Part shown: piece after piece, positions 49,001 through 59,515 of the stretch
Layout: every line of letters begins with the position of its first letter
How positions within the stretch are numbered: the stretch's first letter is position 1
Origin: Rhizopus arrhizus
Lineage: Eukaryota > Mucoromycota > Mucoromycetes > Mucorales > Rhizopodaceae
Length of the DNA: 64,000 nucleotides
Assembly (NCBI GenBank): GCA_024220505.1
Contig: JAKZZE010000001.1
Location: 1,116,001 to 1,180,000 of the forward strand
Direction of reading: 5' to 3'
Made by a program: the position numbers and the translations under genes
The notes under the pieces: generated by a model
What the model saw: the letters and a program-made list of their open reading frames with translations, nothing else
Told to the model about the DNA's origin: nothing
Database searches by the model: none

Positions 49001-49894
49001 AAATAGCCGTATCTCAGATTTGACGTAGTCCCATTGTTCTTGTGCTGCCATCTGATTTGGCAAAGAAGATACAATACCCGTGAGTCGTTGCTTTAGTTGT
49101 ACGCGGTACGCTTTCTGTTGAGCCAAAATGTGGTTGGCACGCCAGAGACCAAACCCAATGGGATTTTGGCCTATATTAATCGAAAGAGAGAGCAATTGAT
49201 GATCAGTTCATGACGAGCGTAGTCAGTGTATATCTGTAGACCTAAGCATTGGGCGCGTTTGATTACTAATGAAGATGTGATCGATTGTAGAGTAGATCTC
49301 ATCATTGCGGCGGAATGTTGGGATATTACTATTGTCTCCACTATGTTTCACATTATAAAAGGATCCTTCTAAATATGATACCCATCTTAGGAATGTTTGA
49401 GTCGACAAGTAAGGTCAATGATAAGGATAATTAAAGTCACCAAGAATAATGATTCGAAGTGGGTCAACATTAGATACAATATTGAGGGCATCTAACACAG
49501 AATCAAAAAACTCTCTTCTGTCCTTACTTGTAGAAGCTGGAGCATAAACCACTAATACATGGAAAGGAGCATAAAAGTTCTGTGGATGACTGATTTTGGA
49601 GAGAATAATGTGTGGGTTTGACGGAATCAGGTTGTCTGACAGTTGATAGTTGGAAGAAAAGGAAAGTAAGCCACAATGGCGAGTCCACAGGGACTGAGAT
49701 GCTTGAAATTGTACATTGATGAAGTTTTCATGGTCTGTGGTGGTGTGTGTTTCTTGAACGGCCATTATATTGAAATTTAGAGAGCGTAAGTAACGCATGA
49801 AATTGGATTGTTTTTGGGTATCATGGGTCTTCACCAAACTGTTACAGTTCAATGAAGAAATGTTGAATAATAGTTCTTTCGATCTACTATTCAT
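46100..49894 (-). pseudogene. LINE ORF2: endonuclease, reverse transcriptase, Cys/His domain
   Basis: The span is 3795 nt, exactly 1265 codons, read in one frame from ATG 49894 to TAG 46100. Order: AP-type endonuclease (NISSLNCNSLVK, MAVQETHT, VVYAPAS, IILGDFNYP, then IDHIFIS and SDHQLL-like TDHQLL), reverse transcriptase (LLPKKGDLSTLKNWRPISLI, GFLGDRFIAENG, LDQERAYDRV, GLRQGDPLSPLLFNIAMEP, LAYADNVCVLL), a thumb/linker, and a CKFC...HLFVRC zf-RVT-like domain. Nine internal stops are present (49415, 49223, 49208, 48719, 47603, 47471, 47063, 46358, 46289), all in this frame. The catalytic YADD reads YADN, so polymerase activity would be lost even without the stops. Confidence 0.93.
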
Positions 49895-49910
49895 TATTGC
49901 TTAGACTGAG

Positions 49911-51166
49911 TTAGAGCACCATCAATGTTAAATACTGTGGTGCCGTGCTGCTGACCCCTAGAGTGCATGCTTGTATTAGTGATCCCAGATTATCTAAAGA
50001 GTCATGACGAAAGTTATATCCTGCTGGGGCGCCATTATGGTGGCTATCCATGGCAGCCTGATGTTGAGACTGAGGGATGTTTTTAGTGGCTTGGTCCACA
50101 ATAACTATGTCTATAGTAACATGTGGATTGTCGGTATTTCCAGCATTAATTTCCATTGGAATATCATCTCGTAGTTCAGCGGTTTCTGAGAAGAGAGCTT
50201 TCAAGACCTCTTGAGTGGATACTAAGATAGAGTCCTCTTTAGTTGTTAGCAAAGTAGAAAAATGGATCCTTGGGTCATCACCAGATTCGTTCCGAATAGA
50301 ACGTTTACGTTTCATAATATTTGAAGTGAGAGGTTGGGGGGAGGTGCTAGGCATAGCTATGCCATTAGAAGCTTAGCTCGACTGGACCTCATCTTGAGCT
50401 ACTCTGTCCTGTGGAGCATTAGGAGTCTTCCTGGCCTTTTTAAATGGCTTATTCTTGCTTTTTGCGCATTCAGCAGCAATATGGCCACTAGCACGACAGT
50501 TCCAACAAACACGGGATGAACGTTTCTTTGGACAATCAGGGACGGCATGTCCTTCAGCATGACAGTAGCGACAGTAGGTGGGCATGTCACTCCACACAGC
50601 ATAAAAGCCTTCATCTTCTGACTGGTACCAAGGAAGATGGTGAGAAAGGGGAGAGAATCTGTCATCATTTTTTGGGATGCTCAGTATAGCATAGCCCGTA
50701 CCCATATAGGTGCCAGTGTGGGATTCTCGTAGGATCCTCAAATCAAAAACGAAGGCATAAGGTTCCAAACTCATTTTTAATTGCTTCTTAAGAATGTTCT
50801 CTTTAAGAAAGGGAAGGTTCGATAGTCGAAGTCGAACTAAAGGGACAGCTAGATCTAAGACTCGACAAGGTAAAAGCCTACCGCATTATTTTCAAAAGTA
50901 ATGCCGTCTTTAAGAATGTGATCGATGGCAGGATCTAAGGGATCAAAGTTGATTTCAGCAACCTTTCGACTGCCTTCTTTGGTAGTTGCAACCGCGATTC
51001 GTGATGGAAATTGTTTTGTAATTAAGGCCATAAGTTGCACGGGCGATTCAGATCTATCGGTCATGTCCAGGAAGACACTACCTGGAGAACGTCCTGCTCT
51101 CCACACTTTAGAGTGAATAACTTTGTCTTGTTGACTGTTGCGAATGTTGTTTTCGAAAGTAGGCAT
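49911..51166 (-). pseudogene. LINE ORF1: nucleic-acid-binding Gag-like protein
   Basis: It starts MPTFENNIRNSQQDKV at 51166. Two CCHC knuckles are intact: CRYCHAEGHAVPDC and CWNCRASGHIAAEC, both C-x2-C-x4-H-x4-C. The frame shifts once around 50855-50880, at a four-T run in the coding strand, and has one in-frame TAA at 50373. The C-terminal part continues to 49911. ORF1 proteins of such LINEs coat the element RNA and help target-primed reverse transcription. The first third resembles the RRM-like N-terminal region of fungal LINE ORF1 proteins only loosely. Confidence 0.85.
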
Positions 51167-51303
51167 TCATAAGTGATGTTCGCTTCCTGGCCACTACTTA
51201 GGATCAGGGCATATTTTTCAGTTTGGTAGGAGGCTCTGATGCCTGTGATCGCTGCGTGACTGCGTTGACCGACCGGTTAGGTATTTTGTTGGAAAGAACC
51301 ATA

Positions 51304-51312
51304 GCCAGACTA
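51304..51312. repeat. Target-site duplication, right copy
   Basis: GCCAGACTA, identical to the copy at 45981-45989; it marks the 5' end of the LINE and implies a full-length or near full-length insertion. Confidence 0.75.
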
Positions 51313-51521
51313 CATATACACGTGCTTTTGTGAACTATTTTACTATAAATAAGCCTGACAGCTCACTCCAGCACATGTTTCTTACTTTTATGCCATTATT
51401 TTAAATGTAAATTTTATATTGAGAAAAATATTTTTATTATAATTGCATTGTCTATAAGCAAGTTTATGAAAAGGAGGGATTGAAACATGTCGGTACAGTC
51501 ATTGACCAATTTAGAGATTTA

Positions 51522-51848
51522 TTATGCAGCAAAAGTCTGTATAAATGAAAAGGTGTCATCCATTCTGACATCCAAAGCACGTTGCTTGAGGTAATTATAT
51601 ATCTTGTACTGTAGCGGTAAAAGATGGGAATCAGCTGCTGATATTTCAGAAAGATAAGACTGAACATCAACAATGAGCTTTAAAAGCCCTTCATTCATAA
51701 TATATTCATCCTCTTTATCTTCTTGTTGCTGATAGTCCTGATAATCAGCTTGGTCTATTGCTTTAATCGTTGCCTGATCATAATCATTAATATAATTGTG
51801 TTTAGTATCTTCAGTAGAATATTTTAGCAAACATTGTGATGAGGACAT
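51522..51848 (-). CDS. Hypothetical acidic protein (108 aa)
   Basis: One exon from ATG 51848 (MSSSQCLLKYS). The first half is acidic and Gln/Asp/Tyr-rich (DYDQATIKAIDQADYQDYQQ), the second a helical block (EGLLKLIVDVQSYLSEISA, LLPLQYKIYNYLKQRALDVR) that looks like a compact helical bundle. No signal peptide, no membrane span. It is not AT-driven low complexity, so I believe it is a gene. Family not recognised. It begins only about 210 bp beyond the LINE right boundary. Confidence 0.6.
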   Translation of the reverse strand: MSSSQCLLKYSTEDTKHNYINDYDQATIKAIDQADYQDYQQQEDKEDEYIMNEGLLKLIVDVQSYLSEISAADSHLLPLQYKIYNYLKQRALDVRMDDTFSFIQTFAA

Positions 51849-52226
51849 GAAAAACAAAAAGAAAAGTAAAGGGTTGCTTTTTTCTATTTATTTAATTTAA
51901 TGTCATATAGATTATGTTGTAATTGGAAAGTCTACTTGTGACGTTTTTCATGTGTATTTGGTATAATTTGGTTAATAATCTAGCTGTTTTAGCACTTATT
52001 AAAAAATGCTGTCACTGCCATTATTTATTTTCTTCTTTTTGAAATTAATAGAAAAACGAAAAGTAAAGCTATATTTATCTACTATTAAGAAAATTTGAAC
52101 ATGCAATATTTATCCTTCCTTTGGAATATATGGGATATTAATAGCAAACAGGAATAAAAGTAGACGATGACAAATGCTTGTAGAGGCATAGAAATCCAAA
52201 ATAATAGATTTATATATATGTCTCCT

Positions 52227-52249
52227 TCAAGCAAGTGCTTGTAAATGTT
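52227..52249. repeat. 23-bp direct repeat, left copy
   Basis: Begins TCAAGCAAGTGCTTG and ends AAATGTT. It matches 52359-52381 at 22 of 23 positions (one T/C difference) in the same orientation. Confidence 0.9.
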
Positions 52250-52265
52250 GCTCCGTAGAACTTTC

Positions 52266-52336
52266 TTTTCAGAGATTTAGTGACATCCTTGTATAGGGGC
52301 CATGCTAATCTTCCCTATATTGTTCCAATTTTAATA
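52266..52336 (-). pseudogene. U6 snRNA-like sequence, degenerate
   Basis: On the minus strand the segment contains TTAAAATTGGAAC, then GAAGATTAGCATGGCCCC and CAAGGATG, which are the near-universal core of U6 (the U4-pairing and AGC catalytic-triad region). The invariant ACAGAGA box, which pairs with the 5' splice site, reads ATAGGGA, and the following GCG of the CCCCTGCGCAAGG helix reads TAT. The usual 5' stem-loop is not recognisable and there is no clear terminal T run. U6 is the catalytic RNA of the spliceosome; with a changed ACAGAGA box this copy should not function. It is best read as a U6 pseudogene. Confidence 0.8.
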
Positions 52337-52358
52337 AGTGACAAAGATCAAAGACATG

Positions 52359-52381
52359 TCAAGCAAGTGCTTGTAAACGTT
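52359..52381. repeat. 23-bp direct repeat, right copy
   Basis: Second copy of the repeat at 52227-52249; the two bracket the U6-like segment with 109 bp between them. Confidence 0.9.
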
Positions 52382-54109
52382 AAGCTTCCTTTGCAATCTT
52401 TGACGCTTCTCTTGCTTTATAGGGACGTCTCTTTGGGTTCTTTGGTACCAACGGTTTGGGTCTTTATTTATTTAGGTACCAATATGCAATGATCAATGCG
52501 AAGTTTGTCTCATTATTGATAAACAATGCAGCGGCTGGCCGCAATGTAAAAATCGGGATACTGGTATTTTACTTGTATCACAATTGTAAGGTTAACAAAA
52601 TCAAACTATAGATTCCTAAATAAATGCCATCATTAAGCCCTGCTGAAGGAAGCAGTTCTTTTTGTAGTATGCCTAATGTTTCTATTACCACAAATATTCA
52701 GGTCTTCACTGAAGATCCCGACTCCCTATCATATACTGCTAGTATTATAACCTCATTCACGACAACAGCAGAAAAGGGATCAATTCAAACAATTAATTCT
52801 ATTCTAATTTAATAAAATATACATTGTAAACTATTTTCACTGCTCTTGGAGACTGAAGCCTGCTGGTTTTTGTGACATAATATATAAATAGGAGGTTCTT
52901 GGTGAACATGGTCTAATTTGATAATGTGATTAAATGTTTATCGCGCGATGTCTGCCATGCTCTGAAATAACTTCAAATTATTTCTATACTAGTATAATAC
53001 AATTGATTAGCAAGCATTCAAGCGAGAATAAGCTTAAGTAATTGCTAAAATCAAGCCTTTTTAACCTTGCTGATTTTTCTATATATTGAAAGGAATCATA
53101 CAAAAAGTGTGTAAGCCATCTATTCGTTTATTGATCTATATAATTATGAGTATATCTTTTGCAACCAATTTAATTTTTTTTTTATAAATAAAGCCAAAAT
53201 AATATTAAATTATTTCGGTTTCTAATTGATCGTCTTCAAAATTTAACCTATCTTTATTAGGCAAACATACAAAAAGGCAGAGAGTTGTATGCTTAATCTA
53301 GAACAAATTTATTTTCTAGATTATAATATACTAGTTAAGATTTAGTCTGCTGTAAAGTAGATTTTTAAGGTTAGGAATCCTAAGCATCCAAAATAACCAA
53401 ACCAACGATAAATTTATATACTTCCTGGTTTACTCATTTTTAAAACAGAAAAAGATAAAGACCTGCTTAACCCTTTACGTTGCCATTACTATATTGACTG
53501 ACAATTTTTTTAAAACGCTCTAGTACACCGCTGTGCATTATGCATCCAATCTTTGTTTTCAGTCCTCATTCCGCTGCAATTCTTCAAGTTTTATACTAAG
53601 GAACAAAACTTGTTTTCATTAAAAAAAAAAAAAAAAAAAGAAGCTTTAATTACGATCTATTTAACTTCAGAAATAGTTAATATAGATGGGTCAACCGCGA
53701 TTGAACCGTATACTCAACTCTCCGTTGTTACAAATATAATGTCTTGAAAGAAAAAAAAAAAAAATAGGAAGAAATGGACGGAAAGTTAGATTTTTAATTT
53801 GCTATGTGATATAACATGCCATTTGTGTAGACTTGGAGATCTGAATCATTTGATATGTTCATAAATATCAACATGAAATAATCAGACTTTCAAACTAGTG
53901 ACACTAATGGCCTTTTTTTTTCTTGTCTTTTCTTTTTTTTTGATAAAGTAACTTAGAATGAGTACAATTGCATTATATGCATGAAAGATGACTGGCCCAT
54001 ACAAACAGTTTTCCGAGGATGAACCGCACATTAAATATTGAAATCAAATATAAATATTTAGCAAGTCATTTTTTTTGCTTTTCTCGCTTTGTTTTGACAG
54101 CCTTTCAAA

Positions 54110-55508
54110 ATGCTTAATGGTGGTGAAGAAAGAATTCCCTTGTCGGTTTTAAACTATTTTCTTTTAATTTTTATGCCGATCATAGCTCTTTTGTTTCTTG
54201 TCACTAGGCACGAACATGAAATGTCTAGTACCTTAAAACAATTCCTCTCAATTCCTCTACTCATAGCTGAATTACTTATTCCCTTTGGTTTCTCTAGTGG
54301 ATTTAAAAGTAAATGCAGACTTTACTAATTTATGTATTTTCTTTTGACTAAACCATGCTATTATTTCTTGATACAGCAATTGACCTTTGTATTAGCACAT
54401 TCAATTTTAACATGTGGTTAAGATTTATAGGCTTATTTTGGGTTGACCCCTTGGTCGAAAATAAGCAGGTGTATTCAACGGTAAACAATATTTGGATTGA
54501 GTTTTGGAGCTCTATGAGAGACTTTCCTGAATCAAAGAAACGAAAAAATAAAGCCAGTACAGATGAAAAGCCAAGGATATATAAAAAAGATAGGGTGAGC
54601 ACATAAATAAGCTGTAGAAACATACTTTTATTTAACGTAATTGCAAGGAATGGTATCATATTATTTTAAGACTGCTCGGTTCTATGGTCGCGGTTGACCT
54701 TGGTGCATCTTGGATAACTTCTTTTACTAGTAAAGAAACAAGCTCTATGCCAGTTGAAAGACCTGGACTTTTTCTTGTTTATTATTTGATGGCAATTACT
54801 TACACATCAAATGTATTCAATTGTATTGGATATGTACTACAGCTTTTGTACTGTGTCTTTTTAGAAGGTGGCTCATATTCATCAGGTAAATATAAACGCT
54901 CAAAAAGGAATACAAGTGTTCATTCAAGAGTAGAGCAATGGAGGCCCCTGGCGGTACATCCTGTCATGGCAGAATCAATCAGTGATCTTTGGTCTAACCG
55001 CTGGCAACAATTATATAAGCTAACATGGGTTGCAATCCCTTTTAAACCAACTCGCATCATTGCTACTCGCATTCTGTCAAAGATAATGAATAATCCTACA
55101 TTCGTCGCCTTGTCTTTTGCCATAACCTCTGTTTTTGCAGTCTCAGGGTTGATGCATGAATATTCAGTAGCTGGTGTTCTCGGCTGGTCCACCTACAAAC
55201 AATCTGTTATAGGAGAGCAAATGATATTCTTTCTACTCAATGCAGCGGCTGTGATTGGTGAGTATGCCTTGGAAAAAATGCTTACAGGCAGATTGTCTCC
55301 GGGATTTAGATCTTCTTATCTAGCTAGAGCTCTCAAGTATACATGGACGATTGGCTTCGGATACTTTACTTACTATTATGTCATGAATGGCTTTATTGCT
55401 TGTGAATTTTATCTTGAAGCTCCTATCAGAATCATTGGCCCACACATTATAAAAACGGTACGCAAGATGCCTGCAGTTCTTCAATACTTTGGTAGCTACG
55501 CTTCATAG
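54110..55508 (+). CDS. Wax-synthase-like MBOAT acyltransferase
   Basis: Exons 54110-54308, 54377-54594 and 54648-55508 encode 425 aa. It is a multi-span membrane protein with hydrophobic segments from residue 15 onward. Two landmarks of the wax-synthase-like MBOAT group are present: SISDLWSNRWQQLYK (the D-[FL]-W-x-R-W-H/Q motif) and SGLMHEYSVAG, whose His is the presumed catalytic residue. Such enzymes transfer an acyl group to an alcohol or hydroxyl at the ER membrane. Acceptor unknown. The acceptor site for exon 3 (GCAAG at 54643-54647) was chosen because it gives EWYHIILRLLGSMVAVDLG in phase. Confidence 0.87.
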
Positions 55509-55825
55509 ACAATGATAATTTAATACAATCCTTTTAGACGTCAACTTTTTATTGCCGTCTTTACTTCTACACTAAAACATTCTATTACTATTATTTCTTT
55601 TTTTGGAGAAGTTCTATATTATTTAAAAAAGTAATTTAAACGTTCACACAATAATGTTTTTGCATGATATTATAATACTTTTGTGGGGAGAGAAAATCAA
55701 TGTATTCAAAATAAAACCATAAAAAATAGGGACCCGCCAACAGGAAGTAATATTAGTTAAAAGTATATAATAAATATATGTAAGGCAGTAGTTATAAATG
55801 ATATGAATGAGTAATGCGAAAAAAA
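55509..55825. other. Convergent 3' spacer
   Basis: About 320 bp between the MBOAT gene and the RhoGEF gene, whose 3' ends face each other. AT-rich; nothing else seen. Confidence 0.6.
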
Positions 55826-58800
55826 TTATAATGGTGGTTCAAATGTGCCAACAAGTTGAAATACGTATTGGAAATCAGGTTTGAAAGGATGTGCCATACA
55901 ACCGTGAATGACGGGAGCTATTGTTTGACTCATAAATTGAAGGCATCTCATATGTATTCCAGCTAATACTTGAATCAATTCACCCTAATAGATTTTGATT
56001 AAAAACGTATAAAAACATACTGAATAAAAAAAAGCTTACAGTTTCAACATGACGTATTTCAATAAAACGAGGATCAAATCCGATAACATAAGGGTAATAA
56101 AATGCAACTGATTGAGGTACACCTTCCCACTCAATCAAGGGAGCATCACGCACATAAGAACCATGTGTGTTTACCATAAATGCAAACGCATCGTAACATA
56201 GTAAGTAGTTTTCTCGACATCGGAACATGCCCAGTGGCCGCAACTCTTGACCTCGTTGCTGTACAAAAGCAAAATCAGGATGAGATGGATCAGGTAAGTT
56301 TCGATTCATGCTTAATGCTTCCAAGTTGATGATTTCAAATCCCCTTAAGCATACTACGACCAACCGAGCCTTCAGGAAATGGACTGAGTAAGACTCTGTG
56401 CCAATATAAAACTCTGTGTAGTTCTTGAACCAGGATGGCATCTTTTGGAAGAGGCCATGTTTTGTAAAATACTTTTTGCTGTTACCAGGGTCCCGAAGGT
56501 CACCACATACAGGCTCCATTACCTTAAAGTTGCTATCCACGCCACGTTTTTTCATCGCAACCACGATCGTGCGACCATTGCAGACACCTGCATTGAAGTA
56601 GGATATATGTTGAGCGATCTTTTGGTAAGGCTTATCTCCAGTTGTTTTTCTAGAGTCTTTAGGAACCAGAGGATCCAGAGCATAGGCATAGAGTGTTTTG
56701 TCTAAGCATGATGATAAGTATATTTTTATATAAATTTTAACAGGATTTAGGCTTCATACCTGAAAGGACCAAGAGGATATGGTGTTCTTCTAATACAGCA
56801 ATCTGAGTAACATCCGAAATAGATAAAACAAGATTTATCGTGTTTGTATCGCCTTCAATGCCCATCCAGATACCTTGTTGTGTGCCAACCGCAATCATGC
56901 GTATATTTGTCGAACTAGCTGCACAAAATAAAAGTATAAGCAAAAAGAAAAAGAATACACAAAAAAGCACTGATACTTACTGAAAGGCACTGTACATGTC
57001 ACCTTTCCATGATTATGAGAATTTGGTGCATTTGTACCTCCAAACGTAGTATCACTTAATGACCTAATCTCAAACACTCTTTTATCCAAGTTTGCCATCT
57101 CCAACATTGCTTTAGCTTCTACCACTTTTTCTTTCCATTCTAAACGTGCAGCAGCATTCTCAGCATACAGCATATAATCAGCACCATGCCGACCGAGATG
57201 TTGTATCAAAATAGGATATTGATTGCTTCCGAAGGGTAATGAAGGAGCATTGGCAAAGGAGCCATTATTTGTAGGTGAAAGCAAGGAGGAAGCAAAGGTG
57301 GAGTTTGCTGTACTACTCATGGTTCTTAGGCCAATGGAGAATCCTTCAGTGGCTTCTTGGATATGGAGTAATTCCATGGGTATAGGGTGTTTTGATACCA
57401 CATATTCTACATCATCTGACTTGTTAGGCGCCTTTTTGACTTTAGTCATGAGTAGTAAATGGTCAAACAAGAACACATGTAACTCTATAGTTTCTACTAC
57501 AAGATGCGATTTACGACTCAGGACCCCTTCCATAAAGAGTTTTCTTCCTGACTTCAACAAGTCTAATTCATGCGGCTCTCCTGGCTTAAATCGAATGCGT
57601 TGCTCAATTTCGTACACTCGCAATGTGTTTTTGGTTCCTACTGTTGCTTCATCCACTTTGGTTGCTACGTCCTTGATAATATCTATACATGCAGCAATAT
57701 TAGTCTTATCAGGATTGTCTCCTGGCGTCTTTTTCAATACAGCTCCAAGCAAAAGAGAGTAACGTTGAAGTCGAGTGACGGGTAAGATAATAAAGTGACG
57801 GAAGGGTAATCTTCTGCTTTCAGCTCTCTTCTCTTTCTCTCGAACAAAGGTTTGAAATAATATATTTGTCTCTGCTTCGCGTTTAGCTTCAAATTCAGCC
57901 AACACAACATAGGGACCATATTTCAAATATGCGTCCATAAAACGGTGAACATGGCGTAAAATGATGTCGCCCACTTGATTGATACTTCCGATCGCACTTA
58001 CAGACTGACAGTAGGCCTGATGATCTTTGAGGTCGTCACATAATGCTTTATGAATATCGAGAAGCTCCAGATAATTGTTGAATACTTTTTCACAAAATCC
58101 CTGTCTTCTTGATTCCTCAATACATTGCGCGTTTAATAATTCTTTGACGTAAAGCTATAAAATGTATTAGTGCGTATAACTGCAGCAAAAGAAGACGTAT
58201 GCATTACCTCATCTAGCAATCTTAAATCACGCACATAATCTTCTTCCGTATAGATAAGCTCGTGAATTGCTTCTTGTCTAGCAATTTCATCCTTTGGTAA
58301 AGTAGCTAAAATATCCTTTGAAACGCTGGCTGACCAAGCACGAGAAGTACTCTGTAATTTTATGTTAATATAAATAAATATGCAACAAAAAAAAAACTTA
58401 CAGTATCATGTGAAACAGAAGAAGCGATCGATGGGGCTGTGAGCTTTTGCTGAGCACTATCTTGCTGCTGTAATATCTTGTTTGGACAAAGAGGAGAATA
58501 ACATTCAGGCTGACCAGGTAAACATGAGGTTGAATAGCAACGAGTGAGGGGCGTATAAACACCTTGTATTTTTTCATTTGTGGTAACAAGTGTGTATATC
58601 TCACTAGCAGAGTTGTACAGTTTATTCTTTCTGATTGATTTTTCCGAATATGGAATGGGTGCAATCAATGGAGGACTGGTCTTCATAAGAGCTCGAGCAA
58701 CTTTGAGATGAATTGAAGTTGACAAACCATCAGGTAAGAATGAGCGAATAAGATCCTAAGATTTTTTAATTGAATACAATTGTATAAGGAGAGAGAGGAT

Positions 58801-59515
58801 ATTGATTTTACCAAAGCTTCTTCACCATTGAAACTGAATGGATATTCTGCTGTACAAAATATTCTTCTACGCTCGTTGAGCGACTTCACAGAAGCAATAA
58901 ATCGAGATGATATAAATGACAATAAAGCATAATTGGGGAACATATCTTCGCTGATTGATCCGTACGTTGTTTTTATTTCATAGGCTAAAGGCGAAGTAGG
59001 GTTTGAGAAAATGAATTTAGGTGAAGGTGGAATACGATTGATAACTGATGTTTTGGAAGAAGAAGATACCGTGCGATTCAAGGAACTTGTTCTTGTAGTA
59101 TAAAGGTAATCGTCTTTATCAATCTCTTTATCATTCACACGTAAAAATGACGGAGAAATGGGCGGTGTGCTATTTTGAGACTTTTCTTCAATGACGGATG
59201 CCTTTTTTGGTGGATTGGTGCATTCTGTGGCACTGAATCTTGTGTAGTTTTCTAGTACTGGTGAATATCCTGGGTGGTCGTCTTCTGCATAGACTCCCTG
59301 AATAAAAGGTTAAGAAATAATTCTCTTGTGTATTTCGAAACACTTACTGCCAAGTTATAATTGTTTATTTGAAGAGAAGTGGCTTTAGAATCACCATCGA
59401 AATTCAGTTCATTAATGAAAGTATCCAAGTCTTGGCAAAGTGCTTCTAATGTAGGTGATTTTATATTTGCCAGCTCAGATGGCTGCTGCCTTATATTTTC
59501 TTGCTCTGTATCCAT
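55826..59515 (-). CDS. Rho guanine-nucleotide exchange factor (Rom1/Rom2-like)
   Basis: Eight exons (59348-59515, 58812-59297, 58402-58755, 58208-58351, 56981-58154, 56760-56918, 56040-56701, 55826-55984) encode 1101 aa. After a disordered N-terminus comes a DEP-like domain (about 205-290, YPFSFNGEEALDLIRSFLPD), then the DH domain (about 350-560, EEDYVRDLRLL, LPVTRLQRYSLLLGAVLKKT), a PH domain (about 590-740, MEGVLSRKS, FLFDHLLLMTKVKK) and a C-terminal CNH domain (about 780-1090). DEP-DH-PH-CNH is the order of yeast Rom1/Rom2, which load GTP on Rho1 for cell-wall integrity signalling. All introns are short, and phases close exactly. Confidence 0.94.

Larger units (their letters stand above)
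45990..51303 (-). mobile_element. LINE (non-LTR retrotransposon), decayed, 5.3 kb
   Basis: A two-ORF LINE in minus orientation. It has a 5' leader (51167-51303), ORF1 with two CCHC zinc knuckles (49911-51166), ORF2 with AP endonuclease, reverse transcriptase and a terminal Cys/His domain (46100-49894), and a short 3' UTR ending in a 14-nt A tail (T run 45991-46004 on plus). Nine-base direct repeats flank it. ORF2 starts 16 nt after the ORF1 stop. Both ORFs carry stops, so this copy is dead. The clade (L1/Tx1-like versus other EN+RT LINEs) cannot be fixed without a phylogeny. Confidence 0.92.
51849..54109. other. AT-rich intergenic region with a U6-like sequence
   Basis: About 2.3 kb. Apart from the U6-like segment and its flanking direct repeats (listed separately) I see only AT-rich DNA, short poly-A/T runs (an A20-class run near 53620) and small frames without features. 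A Ser/Thr-rich frame at 52624-52812 has no support. Confidence 0.5.

Noticed and set aside
52624..52812. Ser/Thr-rich 62-aa frame
   Set aside because: Short, low complexity, in AT-rich spacer, no splice context or motif.
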